From contig NZ_JACONT010000006.1 of assembly GCF_014358075.1 (NCBI RefSeq), positions 62,001 to 126,000 on the forward strand: a stretch of 64,000 bases of DNA, read 5' to 3'. Numbering within the stretch: the stretch's first letter is position 1; the number at the start of each line of letters is the position of its first letter. Position numbers and translations under genes: made by a program. The DNA comes from Sphingomonas albertensis. Lineage in GTDB: Bacteria > Pseudomonadota > Alphaproteobacteria > Sphingomonadales > Sphingomonadaceae. The notes beneath the pieces are model-generated. The model was not told the origin of the DNA. It searched no databases and saw nothing but the letters and a program-made list of their open reading frames with translations. Shown here in pieces: positions 23,876-32,979 of this stretch.

Positions 23876-25225
23876 TCAGCCGGGGGTAAGCCGATACAGC
23901 GCTGCACCATGTGACGGCAGGCTCTTCGTCAGCGTACCAGAGGCCCGCTCCAGATCGCGCCGAGCCCAGAGATCACGGACGCCGACCGGCCCGTTGAGGG
24001 CGATCATGGCGAGGCGAAGCTGCACGGAACGCTCGCTTTTGTCTGTGTTAAAGAGTGCGAGATAGCGGTCCTTCGAACCCGGCACGCGCGCCGACCAGAC
24101 GCGAATGCCATCGGCGACGAAGTGCGGCTGGTTGTCGTAGCTCGACTGGTTGACCGCGATCAACTCGGGATTGGTCAGCAGGTCGAGCGTCGGGCGGTCG
24201 AGATGACGCAGGTCGCCGCCCATGATCAGCGGCGAACGCGCGATTGACCAGAGGGTCATCAGGGTGCGCTGTTCGTCGGGCGTGAACTTGGTATCGCGCG
24301 CACCGAGCGCGAGGCGCCCGAGCGGCAGCATGTCCGCGTCGGGCCAGCCGCCCGGCACGCGGTGCGCGTTCCAGTTCTCCAGCCGGGTGAACTGCGCTTC
24401 GAGCAGCGGCCATTCGTCCCAGAAATCGTCGCTGATCCGCCACATCTGTGCGAAATGGCGGACGTGATCGGCGCGGGGGACTGGCGTTTCCCCGGGCGAG
24501 AGGCTGAGGATGATCGGGCGCCCGGTCGCGACGATCGCGGCATGCGCGCCCTCGATCTCGGGGGCATGCGCGTCATAGGGACGGCTCATGTCGTCCATCT
24601 TGACCAGGTCGACGCCCCAAGATGCGTAGAGCGCGAACACGCTGTCGTAATAGGCCTGCGCGCCGGGCTTGCGCATGTCGACGCCGTACATGTCCGGGTT
24701 CCAGGCACAGATGCTGGCGGTGTCGGCGATGTCGCGCGCGCGGTATTTCGTCCCGAACACCGGCAGGTTGCGCTCCACCGCGAGCCGCGGAATGCCGCGC
24801 ATCAGGTGGATGCCGAACCGCAGGCCGAGCGCGTGGACGCGGTCGGCGAGCGGACGGAATCCCTTGCCGCCGGCGCTTGACGGGAACCGGTTCGGCGCGG
24901 GCAGCAACCGGCCATAATCGTCCATCACCGGCTTCGGCTTGGTCGCGTAGGTGTAGCTGCTTGCCCCCGGCTCGTACCACTGGATATCGACGGTGAAGAT
25001 ATCATAGCCCGACGGCAGCAGCTTTTCCGCCATGATCGTCGCGGTCTCGATCGCCTGCGCCTCGGTGATCGTCGTCGCGAAACTGTTCCAGCTGTTCCAG
25101 CCCATCGGCGGGGTCGGCGCGAGCAGGCGCGGCGCGTCCTTCGCGCGCGCCGGACCTGCGGCGCCGATCGCGGTGGCCGCCAACGTGCCGGTGAGCAGCG
25201 TGCGGCGGTCGAGCGACAGCGTCAT
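23876..25225 (-). CDS. GH27 family glycosidase (alpha-galactosidase or beta-L-arabinopyranosidase)
   Basis: This 449-residue protein has a twin-arginine-like leader (LDRRTLLTGTLAATAIG). GH27 hallmarks are PPMGWNSWNSF near residue 38, DIFTVDIQWYEP, the nucleophile region VDLVKMDDMS and the acid/base region RISDDFWDEW. The family cleaves alpha-galactosides or beta-L-arabinopyranosides with retention. Inside an arabinan operon, arabinopyranose removal is attractive. The start lies two bases past the stop of the GH43-CBM42 gene, so they are cotranscribed. The C-terminal beta domain is complete. Confidence 0.88.
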   Translation of the reverse strand: MTLSLDRRTLLTGTLAATAIGAAGPARAKDAPRLLAPTPPMGWNSWNSFATTITEAQAIETATIMAEKLLPSGYDIFTVDIQWYEPGASSYTYATKPKPVMDDYGRLLPAPNRFPSSAGGKGFRPLADRVHALGLRFGIHLMRGIPRLAVERNLPVFGTKYRARDIADTASICAWNPDMYGVDMRKPGAQAYYDSVFALYASWGVDLVKMDDMSRPYDAHAPEIEGAHAAIVATGRPIILSLSPGETPVPRADHVRHFAQMWRISDDFWDEWPLLEAQFTRLENWNAHRVPGGWPDADMLPLGRLALGARDTKFTPDEQRTLMTLWSIARSPLIMGGDLRHLDRPTLDLLTNPELIAVNQSSYDNQPHFVADGIRVWSARVPGSKDRYLALFNTDKSERSVQLRLAMIALNGPVGVRDLWARRDLERASGTLTKSLPSHGAALYRLTPG

Positions 25226-25227
25226 CC

Positions 25228-26670
25228 TCAGCTCACCAGGAACGTGGCGGAGGCACGGTCGGCGGGGCGCGTCGCGGTCCCCAACGCCACGCCACCCGCG
25301 GTATGACGCAGGACCATGCCGGGCTTGCCGAGCGCGGCGAAGGTCACGCCTTTAGCGTTGCTCAAACCCGGCTGCGGCAGGAAGCTCGCACGTTCCGCAA
25401 AGGCGCGGCTCGCATCCTTCGTGGCGAGACCGATCCGTCCGTCGGCCTGCGCGACGAGATAGCGATCGGGCGCATCGATCGGCACGAGCGAGACGCTCCC
25501 CCTGCCCGCGAGCCCCGGCATCTGCCGGAACTGGCTGGAGGGAATGTCGCCACGCCCGACCGAGACCCTATCGCCGTCGTGACGGAGGAAGGTCGTCCTG
25601 TCGCTGGCCGGCGAGAACCGGTCGGGCACCGGTCCGTTACCGACCGGGATGCCGAAATCGGGTGTGCCGTCGGCGGTGTAATACAGCCGCTGCATCCGCG
25701 TGTGACGGTTCGGATCCAACAGCGGATCGCCCTTGATCGCGGCATAATCGCGGCCATGATAAACCAGGACGTCGCGACCCTGTTCGTCGACCGTGAAGCT
25801 GTTGTGGCCGGGGCCATACACGCCCGTCACCGACGACGAGACGAACACCGGCTTGGGTGACTTCGTCCAGGAATCCGCCTTCATGATGTCCGCATTGGCG
25901 TCTGCGGTGATCAGCCCGAGGCAGTAGCGTGCGTCGGTCGCGCTCGCCGAATAGGTGATGAACAGCTTGCCGTTGCGCGCCAGCAGCGACGGCGCTTCGG
26001 CGACCTTGTAGCCCTGGATTTCCCAGTCGAGCGTCGGTACCGCGATCCGGATCGGCGGCTTGGCGAGCGTGATCGGCGTGGCGAGCGGCGCCAGATACAG
26101 GTTGCTGTTGGTCTCGATCCCCGGCTCGCGCTGCGCCCAGCACAGATAACGCGTGCCGCGGTGGACGAACGAGGTCGAATCGAGATTGAAGCTGTCCCAC
26201 GGCGTCTTGAGCTGGCCCAGCACCGACCAGCGCGCGGTCATCGGATCGGGACCGTCGGCGACCAGCGCATAGGTGCGGATGCGGAACACGTCCTCGCCGC
26301 CGCCGCTCGGGCCGGCCGCGAAATACATGATCCAGCGGCCGTCGATCAGGTGCAGCTCGGGCGCCCAGATGAAGCCCGACAGCGGGCCGCTGGCGAGATG
26401 GCGCCAGAGGATCTGCTCGCGCGCGGTGGTCAGCCCGGCGAGCGTGCGCGAACGCCGCAGCACCAGCCGGTCGTATTCGGGCACCGACCCGGTCAGGTAA
26501 TAATAGCCGTCGGTGTGGCGGAACACCTGCGCATCCGCGCGCTGGCGGACGACGGGGTTGTTCGGCACCGGAGCCACAGCGGGGGTGCCGCCGGGCAGTC
26601 GCGCGATCGCGCCGCTCGCCGATGCCGCAGTGGCGCCGGCGAGGAACAGGCGGCGGTTCAGATCCGTCAT
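25228..26670 (-). CDS. GH43 glycosidase with AbfB-type (CBM42) domain
   Basis: The ATG at 26668-26670 gives about 480 residues beginning MTDLNRRLFLAGATAASA, a Tat-type leader; in-frame sequence upstream is a shadow of the next gene. The GH43 five-bladed propeller spans about 45-340, with RADAQVFRHTDGYYYLTG, GFIWAPELHLIDG and GPGHNSFTVDEQG. The C-terminal 130 residues repeat DRYLVAQADGRIGL and ASFLPQPGLS, matching AbfB arabinose-binding beta-trefoil repeats. Likely an exported arabinofuranosidase acting on arabinan side chains. The stop is two bases from the GH27 start. Confidence 0.87.
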   Translation of the reverse strand: MTDLNRRLFLAGATAASASGAIARLPGGTPAVAPVPNNPVVRQRADAQVFRHTDGYYYLTGSVPEYDRLVLRRSRTLAGLTTAREQILWRHLASGPLSGFIWAPELHLIDGRWIMYFAAGPSGGGEDVFRIRTYALVADGPDPMTARWSVLGQLKTPWDSFNLDSTSFVHRGTRYLCWAQREPGIETNSNLYLAPLATPITLAKPPIRIAVPTLDWEIQGYKVAEAPSLLARNGKLFITYSASATDARYCLGLITADANADIMKADSWTKSPKPVFVSSSVTGVYGPGHNSFTVDEQGRDVLVYHGRDYAAIKGDPLLDPNRHTRMQRLYYTADGTPDFGIPVGNGPVPDRFSPASDRTTFLRHDGDRVSVGRGDIPSSQFRQMPGLAGRGSVSLVPIDAPDRYLVAQADGRIGLATKDASRAFAERASFLPQPGLSNAKGVTFAALGKPGMVLRHTAGGVALGTATRPADRASATFLVS

Positions 26671-26672
26671 CG

Positions 26673-27710
26673 TCAATACTCCGCTACGGGCCAGCCATCG
26701 GCGCCCCAGTTGATCGGCGCGATCCGCAGCGTCGGCGCGCCATTCTTGGTCCGGTCGTACGCGTGGTAGACGACGTAATCCTTGCCGTCGGTGTCGTGCA
26801 TGACGCCGGGATGGCCGGGCCCGCGAAAGCGTTGCTGCTCCTGGAGATCGGCACGCAGGAAGATCGTGCCCCCGCCCTGCATCATCGCACTGCCGTCCTT
26901 GCCGAGATACGGTCCGGTGATCGCCTTCGATCGGCCGACGACGGTGTAATAGGTGCTGTTCACGCCCTTGCAGCAATAGTCGTAGCTCGCGAGCAGCCAG
27001 TAATAGCCGCCATGGCCGATGATGAACGGCGCCTCGACCGGAGCGGGTCCGCCGGCGGGTGCGGGACGGCGGGCGATCGCGTGGGGCTTCTCATTCGGGG
27101 CGAGCAGCTTGCCGGTCGTGGGGTTCAGCGCGAACAGCTTGATGCCGGTCCAGAAGCTGCCGAGCGACAGCCATTCGCGGCCCTGCGCATCGACGACGTG
27201 GTTGGGATCGATCGCGTTGAAATCGTCCTTGGCCGTGGACATCACCACCAGCCCCTCGTCGCGCCAGCCATAGCCGGGCGCCTTGGGATCGAGCGTCGGG
27301 CTGGTCGCAAGGCCGATCGCCGAGCGGTTCGAGCCGAACGTCGAGACCGAGTAATAGAGCCGGTAGCGCCCATCGGTGCCGCGCGAAATGTCGGGCGCCC
27401 ACATCCCCTTGGTGCCCGGCACCGCCTTCGTCGCCCAGTCGGGCAGGCGCGTCAGCGGCGGCGTGCCCGCGGTCCAGTGGACCAGATCGGGCGAGGTGCG
27501 TGCGCTCAGCATCTGGCCGTCGAGCCCGGTGCCGTAGACGTAATAGGTATTGCCCGCGCGGATCATCACCGGGTCGTGGACCGGCGCGATGTCTCCCGTC
27601 AGGCTGGCGTTGAGTGCCCCGCGTGTCGGCGGTGCTTCCGCGGTCTGCGCCGTCACGCCAGTCGCGAGCGTAAGCGCGATCAGTCCGGTCACCCATCGTG
27701 GTGCGGCCAT
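26673..27710 (-). CDS. GH43 arabinan endo-1,5-alpha-L-arabinosidase
   Basis: This 345-residue exported protein (signal MAAPRWVTGLIALTLATGVT) has the GH43 arabinanase pattern. DIAPVHDPVMIRAGNTYYVY supplies the catalytic Asp, and MWAPDISRGTDGRYRLYYS, RNGSAIGLATS-like and AIDPNHVVDAQGREWLS follow. The GPGHPGVMHD segment contains the His typical of arabinanases. It cuts the alpha-1,5 backbone of arabinan, feeding oligomers to the TonB receptor and the arabinofuranosidases. It is two bases from the GH43-CBM42 gene and 50 bases after GH51. Confidence 0.88.
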   Translation of the reverse strand: MAAPRWVTGLIALTLATGVTAQTAEAPPTRGALNASLTGDIAPVHDPVMIRAGNTYYVYGTGLDGQMLSARTSPDLVHWTAGTPPLTRLPDWATKAVPGTKGMWAPDISRGTDGRYRLYYSVSTFGSNRSAIGLATSPTLDPKAPGYGWRDEGLVVMSTAKDDFNAIDPNHVVDAQGREWLSLGSFWTGIKLFALNPTTGKLLAPNEKPHAIARRPAPAGGPAPVEAPFIIGHGGYYWLLASYDYCCKGVNSTYYTVVGRSKAITGPYLGKDGSAMMQGGGTIFLRADLQEQQRFRGPGHPGVMHDTDGKDYVVYHAYDRTKNGAPTLRIAPINWGADGWPVAEY

Positions 27711-27761
27711 CGTCTCTCTCCCGGTCTGTGCGCCCGCCGGTTGCTCCGGCGGGCGTCACGG

Positions 27762-29351
27762 TCATTTCAGTTCGAGCATCACCACCGACATCGGCGGCAG
27801 CGTCACCGACAAGGTGCCGCCGCTGAGGCTGGCGCCGTTGAACGCCGTCGGTGCGACCGCATTGGGCGCCTCGAAGGTGTTGAGCGCAGTCATCGTCGGC
27901 GCGGTCAGCACCTGCCCGGTGACGGTTTGCGCGGTCACGCCCGGCAGCGCCGCGGAGACGCTGGTCGGCTTGTTCGGATCGAGGTTCGAGAGCGCGATCC
28001 GTACCACGCCGTCCTTGCCGCGCACGGCGGAGGCGCTGACCGACGGCATCGTCCACTGGTCCTTGTTGTACCAGGGCGACTTGATGTCGATCGGCAGGAC
28101 CGTGCCGTCCATGTACGGCTTGTACATCGCGAACACGTGATAGGTCGGCGTCAGCACCATCTTGCTGCCGTCGGTCAGGATCATCGCCTGCAAGACGTTC
28201 ACCATCTGTGCGATCGCGGTCATCTTCACGCGGTCGGCATGCTTGGCGAAGATGTTGAGGTTGATCGCCGTGACCAGCGCATCACGGAGCGTGTTCTGCT
28301 GACGGAGGAAGCCCGGGTTGGTGCCCGGATCGCCGGCATACCACGTGCCCCACTCGTCGACCGCGAGCCACATCGTCTTCTTCGGATCGACCTTGTCCAT
28401 GATCGCCGCATGCTTGGTGATCAGCTCGTCCATCCGAAGCGTCTCGGACAGCGTCTCGGCCCAGCCGCGCTCGTCGAACACGGTCGCCGACGCACGCGGC
28501 GGCCAGCCGCCGGGGACGGTGTAGTAATGCAGCGACAGCGCATCGACCTTGCCGACCAGCTCGCGCGCCATCGTCTCGGTCCAGTTATAGTCGTCGACGT
28601 TGGCGCCGCTCGCGATCTTCATCACGCGCGTGTCCTTGGGCGCCTTGATGAAGGTGGCGTAGCGCCGCGTCACGTCGGCGGCATATTCGGCGCGCATGTT
28701 GCCGCCACAGCCCCACAGCTCGTTGCCGACGCCGAAATACGGGACGGCCCACGGCGCCTTGTGGCCGTTCTTGGCGCGCTCGTCGGCGAGCGTTCCCGAG
28801 GGCGAGGTCATGTATTCGACCCACTCGGCCATTTCCTGCGGCGTGCCGTTGCCGACGTTGCCGGCGATATAGGCCTCGGCGCCGAGCTGTCCGGCGAGAT
28901 CCATGAACTCGTGCGTGCCGACCGTGTTGGGCTCGGTCACGCCGCCCCAATGCGTGTTGATCTTGACCGGGCGCTTGGCCTTGGGACCGATCCCCTCGCG
29001 CCAGTGATATTCGTCGGCGAAGCAGCCGCCGGGCCAGCGCACGACCGGCACGCCGATCCCGCGCAGCGCGGTGACGACGTCGGTGCGGAAGCCGCGGACG
29101 TTGGGGATCTTCGACTTTTCGCCGACCCACAGGCCACCATAGATGCCGGTACCGAGGTGTTCCGCGAACTGCGTGAAGATGCGGCGATCATAGGTCGGGC
29201 CGGGCGTGTCGGCGTGGACCGTCACGGTTGCCGCAGTCGAAGTGGGCGCGGAGGCGGGCGCGTCGGTCTGCGCGGTGCCGATGCCGGCGGTCGAGAGCAG
29301 CAGTGCGGCGGCGAGGCCCTTCAGCGTGCGGGTCATTTTTGCCTCAATCAT
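27762..29351 (-). CDS. GH51 alpha-N-arabinofuranosidase, exported
   Basis: The frame codes 529 residues; the Met at 29336 (MTRTLKGLAAALLL, signal to TAQTDA) is as likely a start as the Met at 29351, which overlaps the upstream stop. GH51 features are FAEHLGTGIYGGLWV, VVRWPGGCFADEYHWR, the acid/base region FGVGNELWGCGG and the nucleophile region LAVDEWGTWY. It releases terminal L-arabinofuranose. Many GH51 enzymes are cytoplasmic; the clear signal peptide here indicates periplasmic action. It lies in the middle of the leftward operon. Confidence 0.92.
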   Translation of the reverse strand: MIEAKMTRTLKGLAAALLLSTAGIGTAQTDAPASAPTSTAATVTVHADTPGPTYDRRIFTQFAEHLGTGIYGGLWVGEKSKIPNVRGFRTDVVTALRGIGVPVVRWPGGCFADEYHWREGIGPKAKRPVKINTHWGGVTEPNTVGTHEFMDLAGQLGAEAYIAGNVGNGTPQEMAEWVEYMTSPSGTLADERAKNGHKAPWAVPYFGVGNELWGCGGNMRAEYAADVTRRYATFIKAPKDTRVMKIASGANVDDYNWTETMARELVGKVDALSLHYYTVPGGWPPRASATVFDERGWAETLSETLRMDELITKHAAIMDKVDPKKTMWLAVDEWGTWYAGDPGTNPGFLRQQNTLRDALVTAINLNIFAKHADRVKMTAIAQMVNVLQAMILTDGSKMVLTPTYHVFAMYKPYMDGTVLPIDIKSPWYNKDQWTMPSVSASAVRGKDGVVRIALSNLDPNKPTSVSAALPGVTAQTVTGQVLTAPTMTALNTFEAPNAVAPTAFNGASLSGGTLSVTLPPMSVVMLELK

Positions 29352-30270
29352 CGAAAGCCTCCACGGTTTTGCGGGTGCCGCGCAGGAATGCGTCGGCGAC
29401 GAGTGTGAACGGGGTCGTGTCGACTTCGCTTTGGCCGCCGCGGATCAGCGCGGCGAAGCGGGTGTAGAGGCCGGGATATTCCTCGTCGTCGTTATGCACC
29501 GTGCCGCTCGGCAAAGTGAGCACCGCGCCGCCCTTGGCGAGGCTGAGCGTACCGGCATCGGTCTCGACGGTGATGTCCCAGCTCTGCGGGCCGGTCTGGC
29601 GCCAGTCGAGATCCATGCTGATCGGCGTGCCCGCGGCGCTGCGGAAGGTCAGGTCGGCAGCGATCGGCGCCGCGCGGTTGGCGGGCGTCGACAGCGTCGC
29701 GGCGGTCAGGAAGAAGGGCTGCGGCAGGATCTCGGTCGCGATCGACAGCGCGTTGATCCCGGGATCGAACACGCCGAGACCACCCGGCTCCCAGATCCAC
29801 GCCTGCCCCGGATGCCAGACGCGGACATCCTCGCGCCAGACGATCGACACGCGCTGGATCTGCCGGTCGGCGAGCCACGCCTTGGCCGGCGCGACCCCCG
29901 CCGCGAACCGCGAATGCCAGCCGGCGAACAGCGTCGTACCGGTCTCGGCTGCCTGGGCTTCGAGCGCATCGACCTCGGCCAGCGTCGCGCCAGGCGGCTT
30001 TTCGAGGAACACGTGCACGCGCTTGGCGAGCGCCATCGACGCCAGCTCGTAGCGCACCTGCGGCGGGGTGCAGAGCGCGATCGCGTCGATCGTCGGACCG
30101 TCGGCGAGCAACGCCTCCAGCGACGTGTAGTTGGCGACTCCTTCGACGCCGGGATCGCGCGGACTGACGCTGGCCACGAAATCGAAGTCTGGATTACCGG
30201 CGATCGAGGGGAGATGCTGGTCGCGGGCGATCTTGCCCATGCCGACGACGGCGACGCGGATGGCGGCCAT
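29344..30270 (-). CDS. Gfo/Idh/MocA oxidoreductase, probable L-arabinose 1-dehydrogenase
   Basis: This 308-residue protein has a Rossmann start VAVVGMGKIARDQHLPSI and the family EKPPGATLAEVDAL motif with catalytic Lys near residue 93. WIWEPGGLGVFDPGINALSI carries the substrate-side Asp/Asn. The form resembles bacterial galactose/arabinose 1-dehydrogenases, which oxidise the sugar to a lactone as the first Weimberg step. It sits between AraD1 and GH51 in the operon, and the stop overlaps the possible GH51 start. Substrate choice rests on context. Confidence 0.8.
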   Translation of the reverse strand: MAAIRVAVVGMGKIARDQHLPSIAGNPDFDFVASVSPRDPGVEGVANYTSLEALLADGPTIDAIALCTPPQVRYELASMALAKRVHVFLEKPPGATLAEVDALEAQAAETGTTLFAGWHSRFAAGVAPAKAWLADRQIQRVSIVWREDVRVWHPGQAWIWEPGGLGVFDPGINALSIATEILPQPFFLTAATLSTPANRAAPIAADLTFRSAAGTPISMDLDWRQTGPQSWDITVETDAGTLSLAKGGAVLTLPSGTVHNDDEEYPGLYTRFAALIRGGQSEVDTTPFTLVADAFLRGTRKTVEAFDD

Positions 30271-30272
30271 TC

Positions 30273-31265
30273 TCAGAGCGCCTTCACGACGACGGGCTGC
30301 GGTGCGGCCTTGGTCAGCGTGTTGCGCAAGGGCAATGTGAACGGCGCCGCCTCGATCTCGAACACATCACCTTCGCGCGTCGCCACGCCATCGGCGAACG
30401 ACAGCGTCGCGGTGCCGAAGAAATGGACGTGCACGTCGCCCGGACGGCGGAACAGGTCGTACTTGAAATGATGCGCTTCGAGGTTGGCGATGCTGTGCGA
30501 CATGTTCGCCTCGCCCGACAGGAACGGCTTTTCCCACAGCAGGGCGCCGTCGCGGTGAATGCGGCTCGCCCCCTCGATATGCTGGGGCGGCGTGCCGACC
30601 AGCAATTCGGGGCCGAGCGACGCCTGGCGCAGCTTCGAATGCGCGAGCCACAGGTAGTTGTGGCGCTCGGTGATGTGATCGCTGAACTCGTTGGCGAGGC
30701 ACAGGCCGAGGCGGAACGGCGTGCCGTCGGGACCGATCAGGTAGATCCCGGCAAGCTCGGGCTCCTCGCCGCCATCCTCGGCGAAGTCGGGCATCGTCAG
30801 CGCAGCACCGGGTGCGACGAGTCCCGAGCCATCGCCCTTGTAGAACCATTCGGGCTGCTGCCCGCGCGTCCCCGCGGCGGGCTTGCCGCCCTCGACGCCT
30901 TCGAGGAACATCCGCATCGAATCGGTCTGCTTCTCGGCATCCGCGGCGGCGCGGTGCATCTTGTCGCGGCCCTCGGCCGAGCCGAGATGCGTCAGGCCGG
31001 TGCCGGTCATGATCAGGTGCGCGGGATCGACATGATCGATCGGCGAAGTCAGGCGACCGGCGGCGAGTTCGGCGGCGATATCGACGCTGTCGCCCGTTCC
31101 GCAGGCCGCTACCGCGGCGGCGAGATCGGTGCCGTCGGCGATCGCGCGTTCGGCCAGCGCGCGGACGCTGTCGACACCGGTAACGAACGCCGCCCCCTCA
31201 TGAGTGGCCGCGATCACCGATCGCGTGCCGTCGACGCCAACATGCTGCAACAGGCGCAAAGTCAT
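30273..31265 (-). CDS. AraD1 family 2-keto-3-deoxy-L-arabonate dehydratase
   Basis: This 330-residue protein of the FAH-fold AraD1 family begins MTLRLLQHVGVDGTRSV. It contains HVDPAHLIMTGTGLTHLGSA, EWFYKGDGSG, GEEPELAGIYLIGPDG and a C-terminal RPGDVHVHFFGTATLSFADG. It would dehydrate 2-keto-3-deoxy-L-arabonate to 2-oxoglutarate semialdehyde in the Weimberg route. The gene is two bases upstream of the dehydrogenase and follows the semialdehyde dehydrogenase gene, so the pathway enzymes are contiguous. It is cytoplasmic; no signal peptide is seen. Confidence 0.85.
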   Translation of the reverse strand: MTLRLLQHVGVDGTRSVIAATHEGAAFVTGVDSVRALAERAIADGTDLAAAVAACGTGDSVDIAAELAAGRLTSPIDHVDPAHLIMTGTGLTHLGSAEGRDKMHRAAADAEKQTDSMRMFLEGVEGGKPAAGTRGQQPEWFYKGDGSGLVAPGAALTMPDFAEDGGEEPELAGIYLIGPDGTPFRLGLCLANEFSDHITERHNYLWLAHSKLRQASLGPELLVGTPPQHIEGASRIHRDGALLWEKPFLSGEANMSHSIANLEAHHFKYDLFRRPGDVHVHFFGTATLSFADGVATREGDVFEIEAAPFTLPLRNTLTKAAPQPVVVKAL

Positions 31266-31320
31266 CAGTCTCTCTCCTAGTCGGGACGCCGCTGTTACGG
31301 TTCGTCCCCCGATATTTCGA

Positions 31321-32880
31321 TTAGTTGGCAGGAACGCCGTCGATCAGCCGCGGCGCCGTCGTGCCGTCACGCAGCACCTCCGGCAGCAGTTCGGGCAGCA
31401 AATTCTGGTACGACACCGGCCGCAGGAAGCGATCGATCGCGAGGCTGCCGACCGAGGTCGTGCGGCCGTCCGACGTCGCCGGGAACGGACCGCCATGCAC
31501 CATCGCATGCGCGACCTCGACACCGGTCGGCCAGCCGTTCGCGAGAATCCGTCCGGCCTTGCGCTCGAGCAGCGGGATCAGCCGCGACGCCATGTCGGCA
31601 TCGCCCGCGTCCATCTGGATCGTCGCGGTCAGCTGGCCCTCGGCGGCGCGCAGCACGGCGTGGAGCTCGTCCTCGCTCGTGCAGCGGACCAGCAGCGACG
31701 ACGCACCGAACACTTCATGACCCAGCGCCTTGTCGCTCAGGAACTGCGCCGCGGTCGTCTCGAAGAACGCCGCCTGCCCCTGTGCGACGCCTTCGCCGAC
31801 CTTGCCGCGCGAAATCTCCTTCACCGCCGCATGGCTCGCAAGCGCGGCGATGCCCTGCTCATACGCGGCATGGATACCGCCGGTGAGCATCGTCGCAGCC
31901 GGCGCCTCGGGCAGCGCGGTGGCCGCGGCGGAGACGAACGCGTCGAGCCCATCGCCTTCGACCGCGAGCACGAGACCGGGGTTGGTGCAGAACTGCCCCG
32001 CCCCCATCGTCAGCGACCCGACGAACGCCGTCCCGAGCGCCGCGCCGCGAGCCTTCAGGGCTTCGGGCAGCAGCACGACCGGGTTGATGCTCGACATCTC
32101 GGCATAGACCGGAATGGGGACCTCACGACCCTGCGCGAGCTTGACGAGCGCCAGGCCGCCGGCACGCGATCCGGTGAAGCCGACCGCGGCGATGCGCGGA
32201 TCCTGCACCAGCGCGCTACCGAGATCGTTGCCGGGGCCGACCAGATGCGAGAACACGCCCTTCGGCAAACCACAGGCTGCAACCGCGGCGTCGATCGCGC
32301 CGGCGACCATCGCGCCGGTCGCGGGATGCGCCGGGTGACCCTTGACGACGACCGGGCAACCGGCCGCCAGCGCCGACGCGGTGTCGCCGCCGGCGGTCGA
32401 GAAGGCGAGCGGGAAATTGCTCGCGCCGAACACCGCGACCGGGCCGAGCGGGATCATCCGCAGCCGCAGATCGGGACGCGGCAGCGGTGCGCGATCGGGG
32501 AGCGCGGGCTCGATCCGCAGCCCCATCCAGCCGCCGCGACGGACGACGCCCGCGAACAGCTTCAACTGGCCGACGGTACGACCGCGCTCGCCCTCGAGCC
32601 GCGCGCGCGGCAGGCCGCTTTCGCGCATCGCGGTGACGATCAGGTCGTCACCGAGCGCGACGATCTCGTCGCCAATCCGCTCGAGGAAATCGGCCCGCGC
32701 GTCGTTGCCGGTCGCGCGATACGCATCGAAGGCGGCGTCGGCGGCAACGCAGGCGGCCTCGACGTCGGCTGGACCATGGACCGCGATCGGATTACCCACC
32801 GCAAGTCCGGTGGCGGCATCGATGGATCGAAACGCCGAACGCTCGGTCTGGCTCGTGCTTGTGTCTGACATAGTATCCAC
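31321..32880 (-). CDS. 2-oxoglutarate semialdehyde dehydrogenase (NADP+), ALDH family
   Basis: This 519-residue protein has ALDH signatures: [18 protein letters not shown], the Glu region [11 protein letters not shown] and catalytic Cys in [10 protein letters not shown] near residue 300. The long form with [15 protein letters not shown] matches KGSA dehydrogenases of sugar-acid pathways. It oxidises 2-oxoglutarate semialdehyde to 2-oxoglutarate, the last Weimberg step. It is the first gene of the large leftward arabinose operon, divergent from the GntR regulator gene across about 100 bases. Confidence 0.87.
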   Translation of the reverse strand: MDTMSDTSTSQTERSAFRSIDAATGLAVGNPIAVHGPADVEAACVAADAAFDAYRATGNDARADFLERIGDEIVALGDDLIVTAMRESGLPRARLEGERGRTVGQLKLFAGVVRRGGWMGLRIEPALPDRAPLPRPDLRLRMIPLGPVAVFGASNFPLAFSTAGGDTASALAAGCPVVVKGHPAHPATGAMVAGAIDAAVAACGLPKGVFSHLVGPGNDLGSALVQDPRIAAVGFTGSRAGGLALVKLAQGREVPIPVYAEMSSINPVVLLPEALKARGAALGTAFVGSLTMGAGQFCTNPGLVLAVEGDGLDAFVSAAATALPEAPAATMLTGGIHAAYEQGIAALASHAAVKEISRGKVGEGVAQGQAAFFETTAAQFLSDKALGHEVFGASSLLVRCTSEDELHAVLRAAEGQLTATIQMDAGDADMASRLIPLLERKAGRILANGWPTGVEVAHAMVHGGPFPATSDGRTTSVGSLAIDRFLRPVSYQNLLPELLPEVLRDGTTAPRLIDGVPAN

Positions 32881-32883
32881 TCC

Positions 32884-32903
32884 CTATACTCCGACATATA
32901 AGC
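32884..32903. promoter_or_regulatory. Candidate operator in the divergent GntR / dehydrogenase promoter
   Basis: The sequence CTATACTCCGACATATAAGC shares the TCCGAC core followed by an AT-rich run with the near-palindrome at 35252-35268. It lies just upstream of the first gene of the arabinose operon. Binding by the GntR protein is inferred. Confidence 0.4.
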
Positions 32904-32979
32904 GGCGCCGGGCTTTGGCAATCTTTGTCGTTCCTTGATCGCGCAGGGACTGTTACGCCGTGTTCAGGGAGCAAGCGTT

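Noticed and set aside
26622..29408. A 928-codon open frame antisense to the arabinan enzymes
   Set aside because: It crosses three real genes and their junctions and has no motifs; it is a composition artefact.
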